The position numbers and the translations under genes were made by a program. A stretch of 58,359 nt of DNA from NCBI GenBank assembly GCA_003640385.1, contig RCAB01000408.1, positions 1 to 58,359 of the forward strand. Reading direction: 5' to 3'. The notes under the pieces are model-generated. The model was not told the origin of the DNA. It did no database searches and saw only the letters and a list, made by a program, of their open reading frames with translations. The stretch is from Setaria digitata. Taxonomy: Eukaryota > Nematoda > Chromadorea > Rhabditida > Setariidae. The stretch's first letter is position 1, and the number at the start of each line of letters is the position of its first letter. Of the stretch, positions 13,060 through 28,128 are shown in pieces.

Positions 13060-13980
13060 TTGGTATAACAATTGCGATTTATCATGCGATTTATAATGAG
13101 TTGCTAATTTTATGAAACTTCAAGCCAGAATATTATATGTGGAATTAAATTAAAAACGGAACTATGCGATAACTGGGTAACAAAAGGAAAGAGAAGAAAT
13201 AAAGATAAAATTCCATTTTTGTGATTATTAAATGCAAGTTTTATATCTAAAACTTTTGATTTTGTTCAGTCCAAAAGCTAAAACTAAAGCCACCAATCAT
13301 CATGGAAAAAAGACCGATACAAAAAATTGCCGTAATTGCTAAAAAAAAGAAAAAAAAAATTAAAAAAAAAAAATAAATTTACAGTAAATCACAATATGCC
13401 CTGCAAGAATAATCAATCATAGCCTCTATAAAAATATAAATGAATCATTAGAAGATTTTTTTTATAAACGAAAATCAATACGAATGTACTGAATAATAAT
13501 AAGTGTTTTGTGTTAAGTAATATACTTTAAACTCACTATAAAACATAAACTGCCTTATGGACTGCTCATACGCACAATACATTATTTGGGTGTAGTATCA
13601 TATTCAGAGGAAGTCAACGATAATATCTCGTAAGTAAACAGCCCTTTAATAGTTGGTAACTGTTTATAAAATAAGCTAACTAGTACTGACATATTAACAG
13701 CTATGGTGTGAAGCATATAATGATAAAATATAATGTTTCACATGAATTAAGTTCTAAAACATACTTTGTATTAGGTTAATAGTGGATTTTTTATTATCCC
13801 GTGAGAGAATTAATCAAAAGTTTTAGAAATAAAAGTGTTTCTGTAGATATGGTAATGAATAAAAATGAGTAATAAACAAGACTTAAACAATGGTATAATT
13901 AACAAATTCCAGAAATGCTTTATAGCTTCAATCCTCATATGACTAGAAAATTTCATTTATTCATCCGAAGTTACTCTTCG
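13060..13980. other. intergenic, 3' flank of C2CD5-like gene
   Basis: AT-rich sequence without a supportable exon. Because the C2CD5-like gene is read leftwards, its 3' UTR should lie in the right part of this stretch. Confidence 0.55.
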
Positions 13981-16900
13981 CTAAACATTAATTAGATAAT
14001 CAAAATCAGAAGTAATAAATAATAAAACTGATGCTTGATCACGAGAGATAGACAGTCTCACTGAAGGTACTTTGAAAACAGAAAATGATGTGGCACCAAC
14101 AGTTTCTACATGCGTAGTTGCTAAGCTCACTACATCACGCAAAGCACCATCCAGGAATGTATCTAAGTCAGCAATATCCTCCATTGTCCTTGTAACTTCA
14201 CGAATTAGAACTCCAGCATACCTACAAGATAATATAATTTAGGACTTATACTAATTTTAACAACTGAAAAAAAAAAAAAAAATGAGCGCTCGCTCAATGC
14301 ACACCTTAGTGGAATATTAGAAAATTTGGCAGGCTTCGCACTGATACTGAATTTTGAACTATTGTTCACTCTGATACCAGAATATGAGCTGGGTGACCAG
14401 GTAGCTAGTTTCATATCATCAAATGCACCAAGCTGTAAGCTTATTTCTCGTTCGGAAATCATTTTCGCTAGGCGCTCACGGTCAACCACTTTCTTCCGGA
14501 AACATTTAATTACTCTTTTGTAATTCGACTGTGGTAGCCCTTTCGCAGAGTCATTTACACGTTCTCTGAAAAATTCATACTCAACAATATTCATTTTTCT
14601 TTATCAGAGTTCTATATTTGTACAAAGTGTTTGCTCTCTCACAAATCTCATCAATTCCCACCGGCAGAAAAAAGCTTTACTATGTATTTTCTATAAAGGA
14701 TATAACACCGAAATAGAATGCAAGAGTGAGTGGTTTAAAACCCCAAATGATATCATCGAAAATGGATTTTCATAGTACATTAAAATTATTAAATAACGAT
14801 GCTTGACCGGATATGCAGCGACTGCAAGTGCAATCCCGCTTTATCGGAGGACTTAGGTGCGCGTAAAATACGAGTCGCGTCCAATAAACCCACTCGAGAT
14901 CCTGACCGCATGTCGTCACCTTGATGAACGGAATCGGAACAATTTAATATGTGAATACCATCACTTTTCTGTACGAAAAAGCAGCTTTAATCTCCAGCTT
15001 TATTTTCCTTTTAACTACGACCATAACTTAAAACCGGTTGATATAGCGATGAACTACTGATAGTTAATCAAATAAACTAAACAAACTGAAACTTCCCATT
15101 TAAGCCAAATCCTTCTTAAATCAAAAATTTTTAGAGAAAAATTTCAAAAAATGATCATCAGAAATGCAACTAAAACTTACCAGTAGTGCTTTTATTGTAC
15201 ATAATGTACCTGTGATGACAGCAAATAAAGCACCTTCTTGGATAACCATGACGGACTTCAAGTCAAATACTGCATTATATTTCGTATTTGCACTTCGGAC
15301 TTCACTCATTAGTTTATTGTAAAGTTCATGCTCCAGAAATGGTAGCAACTGAAGATTGAAACTATAGAAGGATATTATACCTAGAAGTTCTCGAAGTTAA
15401 AAATCAAACTACGAAACTTGCTGGAAAAAATTACATGACTAATAGAATAAGCCAGTTGATCGTCGCTTTCCGAGGAATTTACTTCACGCTTAACATGAAC
15501 TTGTAACGGCCGAATGTTACCATGCAGATAATCTGGTGCGGGTAATGAACAACTACTCAGGATGATATCGGGGCAAACTGCATCACTAGAAGGGCGAAAT
15601 TATAAAAATATAATAATGAGTTAATTAAAATGGGAAGAAAATGTTCGAAAAGTAGTGTCTGTCTACTCGACAACATGTAGTTAATATAATCAAAGGATAA
15701 ATAAATCAAGATATCTATATCTATATCTATCTATCTATATATATATATATATATATATATATAACAATAGAGATGAGGGAAATATTTGAGGGCAAACATA
15801 CGCTAATTTACAGGAGGAACACAAATTAATATTTCGATCGACTGATGGTTCCCCATCGAAGCATGCTGTATGAAATTTGGTACAATCCGGAATATATTCA
15901 CCATGTGTTAAAACCACAGATATAGCAGTCCCCGTACAACTTAGCAACACAGTTTTCTTACGAACGCTAACTTGTTCGGTGTAGCCAACAATTAAGTTAC
16001 ACCTTAAACTTAACGCTTGACGAATAAGCTCGGTTTTCAGGTCGTCCCACCATCTGAAATATAGGATGGACAAAGTTTTTACTTAACAATTTTTAAAATA
16101 AGAGGTTTTTTTTAACAAAAAAAAAAAAACAAAATCTCATTTTAATTTAGCACATATCATTCAAAAACAGCGAAAACAGTAAGTCCAATAAAGTCAGTAA
16201 AATCCTTTGAAAGAAAACACAAGACACTGAAGCGTTATGTTTAACTCATTTGTTTAATAAAACAAAATTCCGAACCAACAAAGGTCTTCAAAAAACAAAG
16301 CTTTCAAAAATATTTAGAAACGATCCAGCATGCTCGACCACGTTCCTAAATATCGATAAGACTTGATCGTTACCACTGAGGACAATAATAGAGCTTGCAT
16401 TTTCTGGTTGAAGTATCGTAAAAAGGAAACTTTTTTCTGGTTGTAGCAGCATCATTATCGTCTGTCAGCACTTGTGCAGAGCGAGCACACACTACAACGC
16501 CACATTTGTAGGTGTATATTTCCGGCAAAACTTTTAATGATAATATATGTTGCATGATTCTTTCATCCGCTAAAGCCTTCTCATTCGCCTGCGCCAACCT
16601 GACAGCTGTTCCAAAAGCTCGAAATGTAATCAATTCGGTAGCATCACCTTCGATATCAACAAATTCATGGTACCTTAAACAAATAAAAAACTAGAAGTAT
16701 ATTCTGTCAATCAGTAAATAACGATTTCGTAATTGGAGCTAAAATTGATCGTCTACCCCAGTACTGCATTTGATCCAAGAGAATGCGCTTTTTTTGCAAT
16801 ATTCTTGGCCAATTCCCGCAGTGATTTCCGAATTACATTTTGTCGAGCTTCATTAGAAGCACGTGGTGAACGGATGCGATCAATCCATTCATATTCCGGA

Positions 16901-18349
16901 TCAATCACTGTAGCGATGTCGGAAACCAATCCAATAATACTATTGATCGATAATGTTGGGATAGTGCTTGCTTAAATCCTATCGATATATTATATTAGAG
17001 TACAGCAGTATTAATAAAAATATAGCGAAATAGGAAATAAATCGCTAACTTACTTTAGAAACTTTCGACTTGCATTTTTACGACATTGTGTTTTTAATTA
17101 CTTAGTAACAAAATAAACTAAAGGGCTTTACATCTTTCAGCACTGTATGACGTTATGAGACCACTGGTAGTCATCAAACATGCTCTTAACTGATACTACA
17201 GGAAAAGTTCCATAATAAACGAAAAGCCAGTTTTCTAAAATTGACCTGGATCAATTCAGTCCCCTAATGAATAGAAATGGAGAGCGATTCCTAGGAGAAA
17301 TGAATAACCAAAATTTTCATGAAATAAAACTAATTTATATTTATAATTAAGTTCAAGCATGCTATGCCCCGTACATAACTTACCCGAAAGTATACGCACA
17401 TATCCATGATCACTTGATAACAGCAACTTCAACGCGATAGATATCTGAATTTCACCTCTTATTCCTGTAAATCAGAAATAAGGCGAAGAAAAAATGCAAT
17501 AAACATAACTGATAAAATTTCAAGAAATCATGTTGAAGAACACACTCACCGTAAACAGAATCATAAATTGGTAGCCAATTTGTAAATTCTATACTGTTAC
17601 CGTCAATTTTGCTACAACGTATTTTGGAAACCAGCAAACTGGCATCATAAAAAACACGTCCGATTGCATCATTTGCACTGTATGTGTCATGGTCCATCAC
17701 GCTGAATTTTGCATCTCGTGAAATTTTTTACCATATGAATTCACCTCTTCTTCAAATCATTTAAATATTTCTTTCACATAGCTTACCGAAATTGGATTGG
17801 TTGGTCAAATAACTGTTGTTCGTCTGTTTCAAAAATAAATTCATCGGAATTCCATACCGGTGACAAACTTTTGCTGCAGACATCCGTTTTGTAAACCTGC
17901 AAAAGTACAAAAAATCAACTTACCTAATCACTTATTGCGGAATATCATCTGTTCGTTAGTAGGGACAACTGCGCAGTAAATAACTACTGCAAAAAGGTAC
18001 TGAGAATTAATTGGTCAACATGAAAATATACTCCACCATATATTCACATGATTCCATCTTTACTAATCCCTTCTCCTTTACTAATCAGAATACGTAGAAG
18101 TTAAAGAGAAAAAATATTGAAATCAGAAGTCGAGAGTCCGAACAATAAGGAAACTAAATTATACCTTCATGGCTCATTATTCATCCTACCAAATATAAAG
18201 TAGAAATGCTCAACCTCATTATCGAAATGAACTTCAACAAATGCATCCGTGGTGACGTTGGATTTATCCATGACCGGTAGTCCACGAGCCGATATGACAC
18301 GGACAGAAAGTTTCGCCGGAAGACTCTTACTGCCACAAGGAACTAGCAT
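13981..18349 (-). CDS. C2 domain-containing protein 5 (C2CD5/CDP138) homologue, 12 exons
   Basis: Vertebrate C2CD5/CDP138 is a membrane-binding C2 protein and Akt substrate that helps insulin-stimulated GLUT4 vesicle fusion. Exons in reading order are 18349-18215, 17896-17787, 17701-17550, 17464-17384, 16970-16757, 16673-16431, 16053-15802, 15585-15435, 15348-15181, 14968-14808, 14565-14305 and 14221-13981 (TAG). Phases close to 722 aa, shorter than the roughly 1000 aa of the human protein because the Ser-rich linkers are missing. The N-terminal C2 domain shows LPVMDKSNVTTDAFVEV and DHDTYSANDAIG, the family's loop acidic residues. Further matches are DPEYEWIDRIRSPRASNEAR, SNAVLGYHEFVDIEG, CGVVVCARSAQVL, WWDDLKTELIRQA, a Cys-rich segment ending NLCSSCK, LLPFLEHELYNKLM, and the C-terminal LRYAGVLIREVTR domain. 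The exon at 14968-14808 rests on phase and openness only, with a weak GTCAAG donor. The ATG chosen is the first before the C2 domain; a GTG lies two codons upstream. Confidence 0.9.
15710..15763. repeat. (ATCT)n/(TA)n microsatellite in an intron
   Basis: ATCT units pass into pure TA dinucleotides, just downstream of the donor of the seventh exon of the C2CD5-like gene. Confidence 0.9.
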
Positions 18350-20210
18350 AACCACCTTGCTATATCTAATAGTTTGTCAATAATATGGACCAAACATTTC
18401 AATTCGATTATCCTTACAGTTCATTTTGGACACAGTGATGGACAACTGTGACAAATTATTGTTGACAAATGACGTCTTCGTGAATTTCCATCATCGCAGC
18501 TCATTTCCTGATGAACAGCATTCACATTTCAGCTGTTTTCAATTAAATGCAAACTGTGACATAATGGCAGAGAAGTCATTAGACCCACTTTTCCCCACTT
18601 TCGATAGAAAACTTGCTGATTACTAACAGCCATTTGATTCACATTTCTCCATTAAAACGCGAAGAAAACAAAGACTGAATGCATCTTAAAAACGAGATAA
18701 AATATAATATACAAATGGATTTCAAACAAAAGAGAAGGAAAACAATGGAACAAATAGCAAGAATAAGCATTTTTCTTAAAATTGATACAAAGCATTTCTC
18801 TTGCTTTTTTCTCGACGAGATGTATTCAAAAATAGAGGCACTATATGACTGATACAAATTATGGATCAAAAGAGAAAATTCGGAAAATAAAAAACGCTAC
18901 TTTCTGAAAACTTTTACAAATAAGAGAACTTTCGCCTAATATTGTGCCAAATTGTTTCCCAGGGAATGAAAAGGAAGCATTAACATGCTGTGAGGCGTTA
19001 AACAAATGGCCACATAATGGAGTCATGATGTTATCTTCTTAATTTGGCAGCAGGAGACAATGACAGAAAGAATTCCAGGAACAATTTAAATACCAATAAT
19101 AATGAATGGATAATGTAAATGACGAGTGCATATCCATAGGAGATAAGCCAAAATATGGCTAAACCGAAGACAGAAACGGACGCAAAAGCGGGCGTACACG
19201 TACAAGCAAGCGCATTACTGAGCCGGTTGCCACACCAGTATACCTCCACAACCAATAACTAACAATAAAATAATTGTAAGAAGTAGGAAAACCAACTACC
19301 ACTTTACTGATGGAAACATGTTGCACACTTTTTTAAAAAATCTTAAATTCCAATTCACTGAAACAGGTGAAAATTTACCTTCCAAAATACAATCTTCCCT
19401 TCCCATAATGTTCATTATCTCTAACATTTAGATGAGCCAACATGTAAAAAAGATACATCAGTTTAGTTGCCATCCCCACCAAAAAAAAAAAAAAAAAAAA
19501 GTTGCGGAAGGAGGAGAAACAATAACTGAAAACCCTAGGAACACAATTTCAAAAAAAAAGAAAAAAAAAGAAAAAAGGATGATGATGAGACTAAAAGTGT
19601 CCGAAAACACTTGACAATGAAACATACTTTTCGATATTCGTTACAATAATTTAGCACAATAAAACGAACAATAAATTTATAATTCTATGACAACAATTTG
19701 CTGAATCAAGAAAAACCGTTTCTTAATGGTAGCAAAATTGCACAACGGACGGCCGAACCTCCACTGATATCTGCATATTAGCAATAAACTTGGAAACTGG
19801 AACAAATTACGTATGGGAATCATCTAAAATTTCTCAATAAAATTCATTCCTCATACGAAAAAAGCGCCATTTTACAAAAGTCAAGAATCTTAAGCAAAGA
19901 CAAACAACTAAGAAAAGTAGATAAAAAGGAGAAATTCCTTCTTATTTACTTTTCTAACAAGATGAAACATATATTTCAAATATTGGGTAAATGCTGATAC
20001 TTTGTATATTCTTTTTCCTGTGAACTTCAAGAAAATAGTTACCGCATAACATACAGAGCGTAAATGTTAATGGTAGATAAAGCATTATTACAATTTTCTG
20101 AATGGCATTATTAGTACTACTTGTGAAAAATCTGCTCTTCATATACGATAAGTAATCGGCCACCGATGAACATAACATAAAAACTGCTTTGATCGTTATT
20201 TTTTATATCG
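18350..20210. other. intergenic between C2CD5-like and Rac genes
   Basis: About 1.86 kb separates two minus-strand genes, too far for a typical nematode operon gap. It contains A runs near 19480 and 19550 and no supportable exon. It should hold the promoter of the C2CD5-like gene (left) and the Rac 3' UTR (right). Confidence 0.55.
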
Positions 20211-21760
<1,550 letters not shown>

Positions 21761-22111
21761 GTCGTCGTAGAAAGTGCTTGCAATAAAAACCTAAAAACAG
21801 GGAAAAAGAAAAACAGCATGATCCGTCTCAAAAGGGCAATAAACAGAACGCGTTACAATAAAAACATGTTCTTTTATTTACGAATGGTACTAGCAGTGAG
21901 AACTTTTACTTCATCAGAAACAGAATTCTTGATTTTAATACTGTGGTGTATTACCATTTTATCACCGGTATCTGTTAGGAATGGTGAAGTCAAAATTAAT
22001 TTAAGGCACTGACAAATGAATGCTGAGAAAGAAATATCATGTTAAGCAATTTAAAAAAAACTGAATCTGAGTGGTAGACCAATCCTCGAAGTTGCCAAAT
22101 AAGGATTTGTG

Positions 22112-22143
<32 letters not shown>

Positions 22144-23965
22144 CTGCATGCCACCCATATGGAGCAATATTTTCTAAGTTAGACACTAATGCCTAACTTA
22201 CGAACGCTATTTTAATTGGGTTTTCTAACAGGTCTTCCCATAACAAAACGTAGCATACCTTTTTTGTTAACTTCAACCCTTTAAAAGCAAATCCCGATGC
22301 TGTTTCTCAACGCAATTAAATATCCGTGTCGTTTTCAAATAATAAAATCACCAAAAAAATTTTAATTTATAGAGAACAAGCAGTTAGTAACAAGATTTTT
22401 CCTTGAGTGCAAGCAACATCCAATACCGTCCCAGCACACAAGTTGTACAATTTTCATTCTTTGCTGTAGCTATAAGCAATAATAATCAGCTAAATGAGAA
22501 AATTATAAAACAAAAAAAGGAAATACCCTGCTCTCTTCTCTTTACACTAACAAATTGACGGGAGACTCTCTATATTCCGAACCCTTAAAGTTTACATTTA
22601 AGCTTAGCACAATTTCGTTTGAATTTCAATTTTAGAGCAGCTTCACTGTTTCTTATCATGAGCACTTCTTTCCAGTCCACTAAGTTTGCAGATATTTTTT
22701 TATTCAGCAAGTACCATTCGTAACTTTTTGCTAATATAGAGAATGACCTTTAAGTCACTCCATTCATATGGTATTATTAGCAGTCAAAAAGGATGACAAC
22801 AAGACCAATACAAATTCAGAATAAGATTTATCATGTTATTTCTTCCCATCACCCGAATAAGATAGGGGTTTTCTTTGACTAGTATCCCTTATAATACTCA
22901 CACCGTAAAAACATCCTCGAGGAATTCCGAACATCTAGACATTTACCAAAGCATTCAGGATAGCACAAAATCAAAGACATCCCTGCATCCTTTCCCCCGC
23001 TTCACCCCGGAACATACCTCAAACAACCCCAAACAAACCAACACATGAAAATGAACTTCCGCTCCATACTCGACCTTGGCGTACAAATAAAAGAGTGGCA
23101 TAACTGTTGGTTTGATTCGTTGGTTGGTGACTCAGCGTTCCACCTACCCAAGTCGGTTTGGATTGCTAGTGGCTCGGGGGGTCATGTGTGCTGCTGTTGG
23201 TCTGTTACGTGGGATGTCTCGTGCTTACCTGAGTTACCTTGTAAGATGGATGTTTCGGAGTAATGAGTCGTTGGTTTTTAGGAAATGCAAAGCGGAAGTT
23301 CAGAAAGTCGACTTACGTTTTTGGGCAACCTAGTGAACTGGGTTCTTGTGAGGCATGCATAGGTAAAATGTCATAATAACTATACGTGAGAATTGCAGCA
23401 CGTTATATTTGCATCTGATGTAAATCTTCAGTATGTCACGTTTTGAAGGAAGTTCTTCACAACTAAGTTTCTTGTGTTCCGTAACGTGTTAGAAAATCTG
23501 CAATTACAGGAAAAAATTCGTTAACTAAGGTGTTATTTTAATGGTATAATTTTCATGTGCCAGAAAAGTGATATCAAGGATAGCATCCACGCTTTCAACT
23601 TTCGGTAACCGTAATTACTGATAATTGCTTCGATCCGTCATGTTAATCATCGAACTTTAGGAAATCAGTTAGTTAGCACCGATTAACTTGTAAGCAAGTG
23701 ATACTGCAGTGTGCAGTTTTATTCTCACTGATCAAAATGTCTGCGTATAATATTGAGCATGTGGTCAAAGTGACGGAAGGTTTGAGTGGTTTCCTGTGAT
23801 TTAATTTGGTGGGCATGGTTTTATTCCGTCACTTTAGTCAGGTTAAAAGTTGAATATAGCATTCGTTGGTTGCGAACGATACGTCTAGTCACTTTATATT
23901 AACAAAAAATTTCATCCTTTTATAGGTGACAGGCAGGAAAACCAAAGGACGAAGGGTATATATCA
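21761..23965. promoter_or_regulatory. divergent intergenic region between Rac and NUD-2 genes
   Basis: This 2.2-kb gap separates two divergent start codons, so it should hold both promoters and 5' UTRs. The plus strand is C-rich at about 22970-23040 and switches sharply to G/T-rich at about 23045-23340, so both outward transcripts would start G/T-rich. Two overlapping open frames at 23045-23333 fall in the G-rich half and show no family resemblance; they are probably by-products of composition. No TATA box stands out. Confidence 0.5.
23910..23925 (+). promoter_or_regulatory. candidate 3' splice site in the nud-2 5' UTR
   Basis: A pyrimidine-rich TTTCATCCTTTTATAG ends 40 nt before the nud-2 ATG at 23966. 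Nematode genes often carry such a site as a spliced-leader trans-splice acceptor or as the end of a 5' UTR intron. Position and consensus are seen; the use is inferred. Confidence 0.4.
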
Positions 23966-26235
23966 ATGATGGATTGGGAGAAATTGGTCAAACAGTATCG
24001 TGCAGAAGCGGAACGATACAAACAAGAGTAAACTATTCATTTTCAAAGATAAATGGAATAATAGTACGTTAATTTGCGTATTATGCAGTGGAATTCAGAT
24101 ATTTAATGCATGATGTAACTTAAATAAAACAAGGATTTCAGAGCGAACGAAGCGAAAAACGAGTTGAAGGACTTTGTAACATTCAGCCAGCAGATCGAAG
24201 CGGAGCTAGACAAAGAATTGAATGCAGCTAACTTATCATTAAGTAAACGTGAGAAGGAAATTGCCGTTTTGCTGCAGGAGCGAGATCGGTATAAGGTTTG
24301 TTTTTAACTGGTTAGAGTGATGTGCGTGATAAACATTCGGAAGTTCTGAATCAGAAAGTCTTTTTTCGTAGGATCTCAAAGAATCATTGGATTTTCAGTA
24401 ACCATATTCATTGTGCACTTAACCATAATCGTATTAAAGGCAGAAATATGTAAAAGAAGTTGTTTGAATGAGGTAATGTCCATTAAAATGAAAATGCCTA
24501 AATTTTTTTTAACTTTTAGCTCTTCTTATCCAACATGGCATGTAGTTGGGAAATAGTGTCATTTGTAACCAGTGATGGATTTATTAACGGGAATTTTATC
24601 GTGGTATTTTTTAAAAGGATAAACTTCTCTTTTTCTCTTTTCATGAGGAAGCGCAACGATTCCGTGCAGAACAGTATAGCAAAGACATGAAACTTAGTGA
24701 TGAGCTACAAGAATTAAGAGTTGAAAAAGAAAATCTGCTGAGTGCTGTCCATAAACTTGAACAGAAAAACGATGATTTGGAAAGAGAATTAAGGTGCGGA
24801 ATTTATTTCTGAATTGCTTAATTTACTTCATAAGTAGTGAGTCATTTTGAAGTGGGGGAACTTTCTGTCTCCCATACCATCGAGACTTTTTGGTTAGAAT
24901 TGATTCATAAATGTTGCAACATTTCTGAAATGATTTTTTCAGTTAGATGTGACTTTCTGATTTTAATTCTTCGGATATTCTAGGATAACGTGCGAAACTC
25001 TTAAGGATACAGAAAAAAGATTAAACGAGGAGTTGGAGATGCGAGCCTTGCTCACCACAGAACTTGATAGCAAAGAAGACCTGAAGGTTAAATTGTCCAA
25101 GTTATCTGCTTTGCCATTTAAATCTTCAGCTACTGAATTCACTAGACGAGGAAGTAATCTTCTAATCTTATACCACATACTTTGCTGCAGGTCCGCTGCC
25201 AAAGACTAGAAGATGAAGTTCGAGACTTAAAATTAGATGGCATGGTAAAAGATACAAAATTATCGAACTGTTCAATGTCTAATCCGCTTAATGGAACGTC
25301 TATTAATCATGAAAAACACAGTTCTGGAAATCTACTTCAAGTAAAAAATGGTGATTACTTTGTTTTACTTGATAATGTTTTTATTACTATAACGTAATTT
25401 GCGGTTTCCTGAAAATCTGATGAGATTTAAACTACGAATTTCATCGTGATATGGGGAAGTCAGTTTGGTTAGTTTTTAAATAGAACGGGATATATTATTT
25501 TATATTATTTCTAGGTGTCCAGTGCAGTGATTCGAAAAGTTTTTTGATAATATCCTGAAATTAATACTGTGCACTTTATAATTTGTCCGGTTACTGATAT
25601 AAATTAAGTGAATTAGCATTACAGGGCGGCAAAATGGTGGAACATCGCAGCCAGCAAGGTCAATAAAAAATGGCTTCACTTCCTGTGAAAGTATATTAGC
25701 AACTTTTTTTTTCATATTTCTTCTGTTCTCTTTCCACTCTATTTTTGTATGGCTTTTCCGATCATAGTCGATCAAATTGTTTTGTTTTTTTAATAGTTCA
25801 GGAAAGTTTTCCTTTAAAAAACTTACAGCATTTAGAAATGGGGATGACTGTGAAGACGTCACGAATTTTTTTTCCTTTCGCTTCAAAAGTTTTATTTAAT
25901 TACAGATCATGACGGTTCTCCAGATGTTAATAGGAAGAGATTGTTCAAAGATCCAAGTTCGAAAGGCATTGGATCACGTGTCAGCGCCTTACCGCCTTCA
26001 TTAGCAAGTAGCGTTTCACCCGTGATTGTCAATCTCCTTGAAACGATTCAGGTTTTTCTTAATTCTAATTTCAGAATTTCAGTACTGCAGCGCTTTTAAT
26101 TTTAAAATAAGGAAGTGGTTTTTCTTTTATGAAGGATGCCCGGATTTATAGGCTCTTGAAGAAAAGTTGCTTTTGCTACATCCAGAGCGGAGGACAAATG
26201 TCGAGAATGGATTTGGACCGACAAGTCACCCTTGA
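23966..26235 (+). CDS. nud-2: NudE/NDEL1 family protein (NUD-2)
   Basis: NudE proteins bind LIS1 and dynein intermediate chain and regulate dynein in nuclear positioning, mitosis and axonal transport. Exons are 23966-24027, 24142-24295, 24648-24793, 24984-25086, 25191-25340, 25625-25658, 25906-26051 and 26152-26235 (TGA). All junctions are GT-AG and phases close to 292 aa, slightly shorter than vertebrate NDE1. Residues 1 to about 175 are a continuous coiled coil that begins MMDWEKLVKQYRAEAERYKQ and contains the family pattern QQIEAELDKELNAA, ERDRYK, LQELRVEKENLLSAVHKLEQ and VRCQRLEDEVRDLK. A Ser/Asn-rich linker follows. The C-terminal part, with SSVSPVIVNLLETIQALEEK, matches the short conserved helix of NUDE_C. 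The 34-nt sixth exon is required by phase. The start is the first of two adjacent ATGs. Confidence 0.92.
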
Positions 26236-26471
26236 AAACAAGTACATTACTTATTCCACCGCGTACAAGCTCGTAATTCGTGGGATTAATTAATGCGACA
26301 TTGTTCGTCCAAGAATTTCAGAAGCCATGTTTAATGGATTTGGAATCTCATAGAGCCAGGGATAATTGAAGCTTCTGTTTGTTCGAAATGGATGCTTATT
26401 CTCTCGACTTTGTTTGCTCAATGTGTTATAACGCTTTTCGGTTGGTCCAGAGAAGTTGTTGCAAAGGGCAG

Positions 26472-26474
<3 letters not shown>

Positions 26475-26521
<47 letters not shown>
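26475..26521. repeat. (TA)n microsatellite
   Basis: An uninterrupted TA dinucleotide run of about 47 bp in the nud-2 3' flank. Confidence 0.95.
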
Positions 26522-26524
<3 letters not shown>

Positions 26525-28038
26525 CTTTTGTACATTTTGGTTAGTCTGCTGATGCTCCAAGCATGGAAGAAGTTAATTTCGAAAACTTTAATAGCTGCTG
26601 TTTTGCTACGTTCAATACTGGAATTTCGTTCCGTTGCGTCGTATTCTGTAAAGGTTATTATGATTTCATCAAATGAAATATGAGCTTTTATATTCATACT
26701 GATTGGTTCATTACTGCGTAGTTATTGATGTGTATCTGTCATGTTGTCCACGTAATTTCTAAAATATCTTTAGAATTCGCTGTTACTATGTGAGTGTACG
26801 ACTGCTATGTATCTTGTATATAAAATTTACTTCATGTTATTTCCGCAGACAGCATATAAGTGAAATTAAGAAAAAGAGAAAACAGGATAATGTTATGCCT
26901 AACGCACTTTCGAATTATTATGCAAACTTATGTTATTTTTGGTACAAATGAACCATGCATTGCACCGTACATTTGAAATGATGCGAGGTACAGCATTCAT
27001 CGAAATATATATTTCTTGACACTTCCAGTGAAACATCATCTATGATGGTCGTTTACCTATGTAGCGTAGTAGCTCCTTTTTTTTCTCGGTACAGGATTAT
27101 CGCTAGGAATGAAAATTAAGAATGACAACTGGTGTGGTATCATTTCACGGTTCAAGCTTTACTATTGGCAACGGAGAGTTGAAGTTCTACATCATTTCTC
27201 AATTAATGATGAATTTTGTATCTTCTCCCAATTTTTTTTTATTAATATTAGCGGCATTTGTTGATCCAGATTGAGTCTTGTAATTCGATGTGTACTACAG
27301 CTTTCAGTTTGAACGTAACCACCATACAAGAACAAATAATAAGGATAATTCTTCCATTTCTTTTCCTCTCCTCTAAACGAACTTACGATCGTAACATTAC
27401 TAAAGTAAAGTATCTGTGAAGGGAAGGAACCAATAGAAAGCAGGAAGACAGTTTTAAGATTTTTATGAGTCATTGAAATTGACATTGAATGTAATCCTTT
27501 GCTGCATTGTCACATTACTATTTACTGAAATTATTCGGTATAGGAGTACACTATCATCCCTGACTGTCATTTCCCATTAAGACACAATTGTTTTATCAAA
27601 TCCTTCTTGTTTATTTAATGTATATAATAACCGAAATAGGTTAAAATCAAAAACAAGAGGAAAAAATATTACCCGAGATTCTAATTGCATCATATTTATT
27701 TTTTGCTTCCAAAAATTTACTGATCATAATTAATAATGTTAATTCCTCATTATTATTAGGATGACAATTAACAGTTAAGATGATTCTTCATTTCGATACC
27801 ATTTATGATGATGTATCAATTAACCTAGATTTTAATAAAAATTTCATGTGTAATTTAATCCTTCTTCTGATATTACCGCTATCTCACTTATTCACTCATG
27901 ATCATTTAGATGAAAATAAATTAGAGATATATCTTTCTTCATCTAAAATTTTCCATCCAATATTATTAAAATAACAAAAAAGAAAAAAATGATTTTTTCG
28001 TATTTCAATTTAATTCAGTAAAATAATTCCAATTAATA

Positions 28039-28097
28039 TGAAAAGGAGGGAGAGAGTGAGTAAGGAAGTAAGTAAGTAAGTAAGTGAGTGAGTGAGT

Positions 28098-28128
<31 letters not shown>
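28039..28128. repeat. GTAA/GTGA tetranucleotide and GA repeat
   Basis: GA units pass to AAGT/AGTA tetramers, then to GAGT tetramers, then back to GA. The step-wise change of unit suggests growth by slippage from a GA core. Confidence 0.9.

Noticed and set aside
14857..15060. Plus-strand open frame of 67 codons
   Set aside because: It is antisense to a predicted exon of the C2CD5-like gene and has no features of its own.
25500..25886. 128-codon minus-strand open frame within nud-2
   Set aside because: It is antisense to introns and to the small sixth exon of nud-2; no family resemblance.
26290..26697. 135-codon minus-strand open frame
   Set aside because: It crosses the (TA)n tract (poly Tyr-Ile) and shows no domain.
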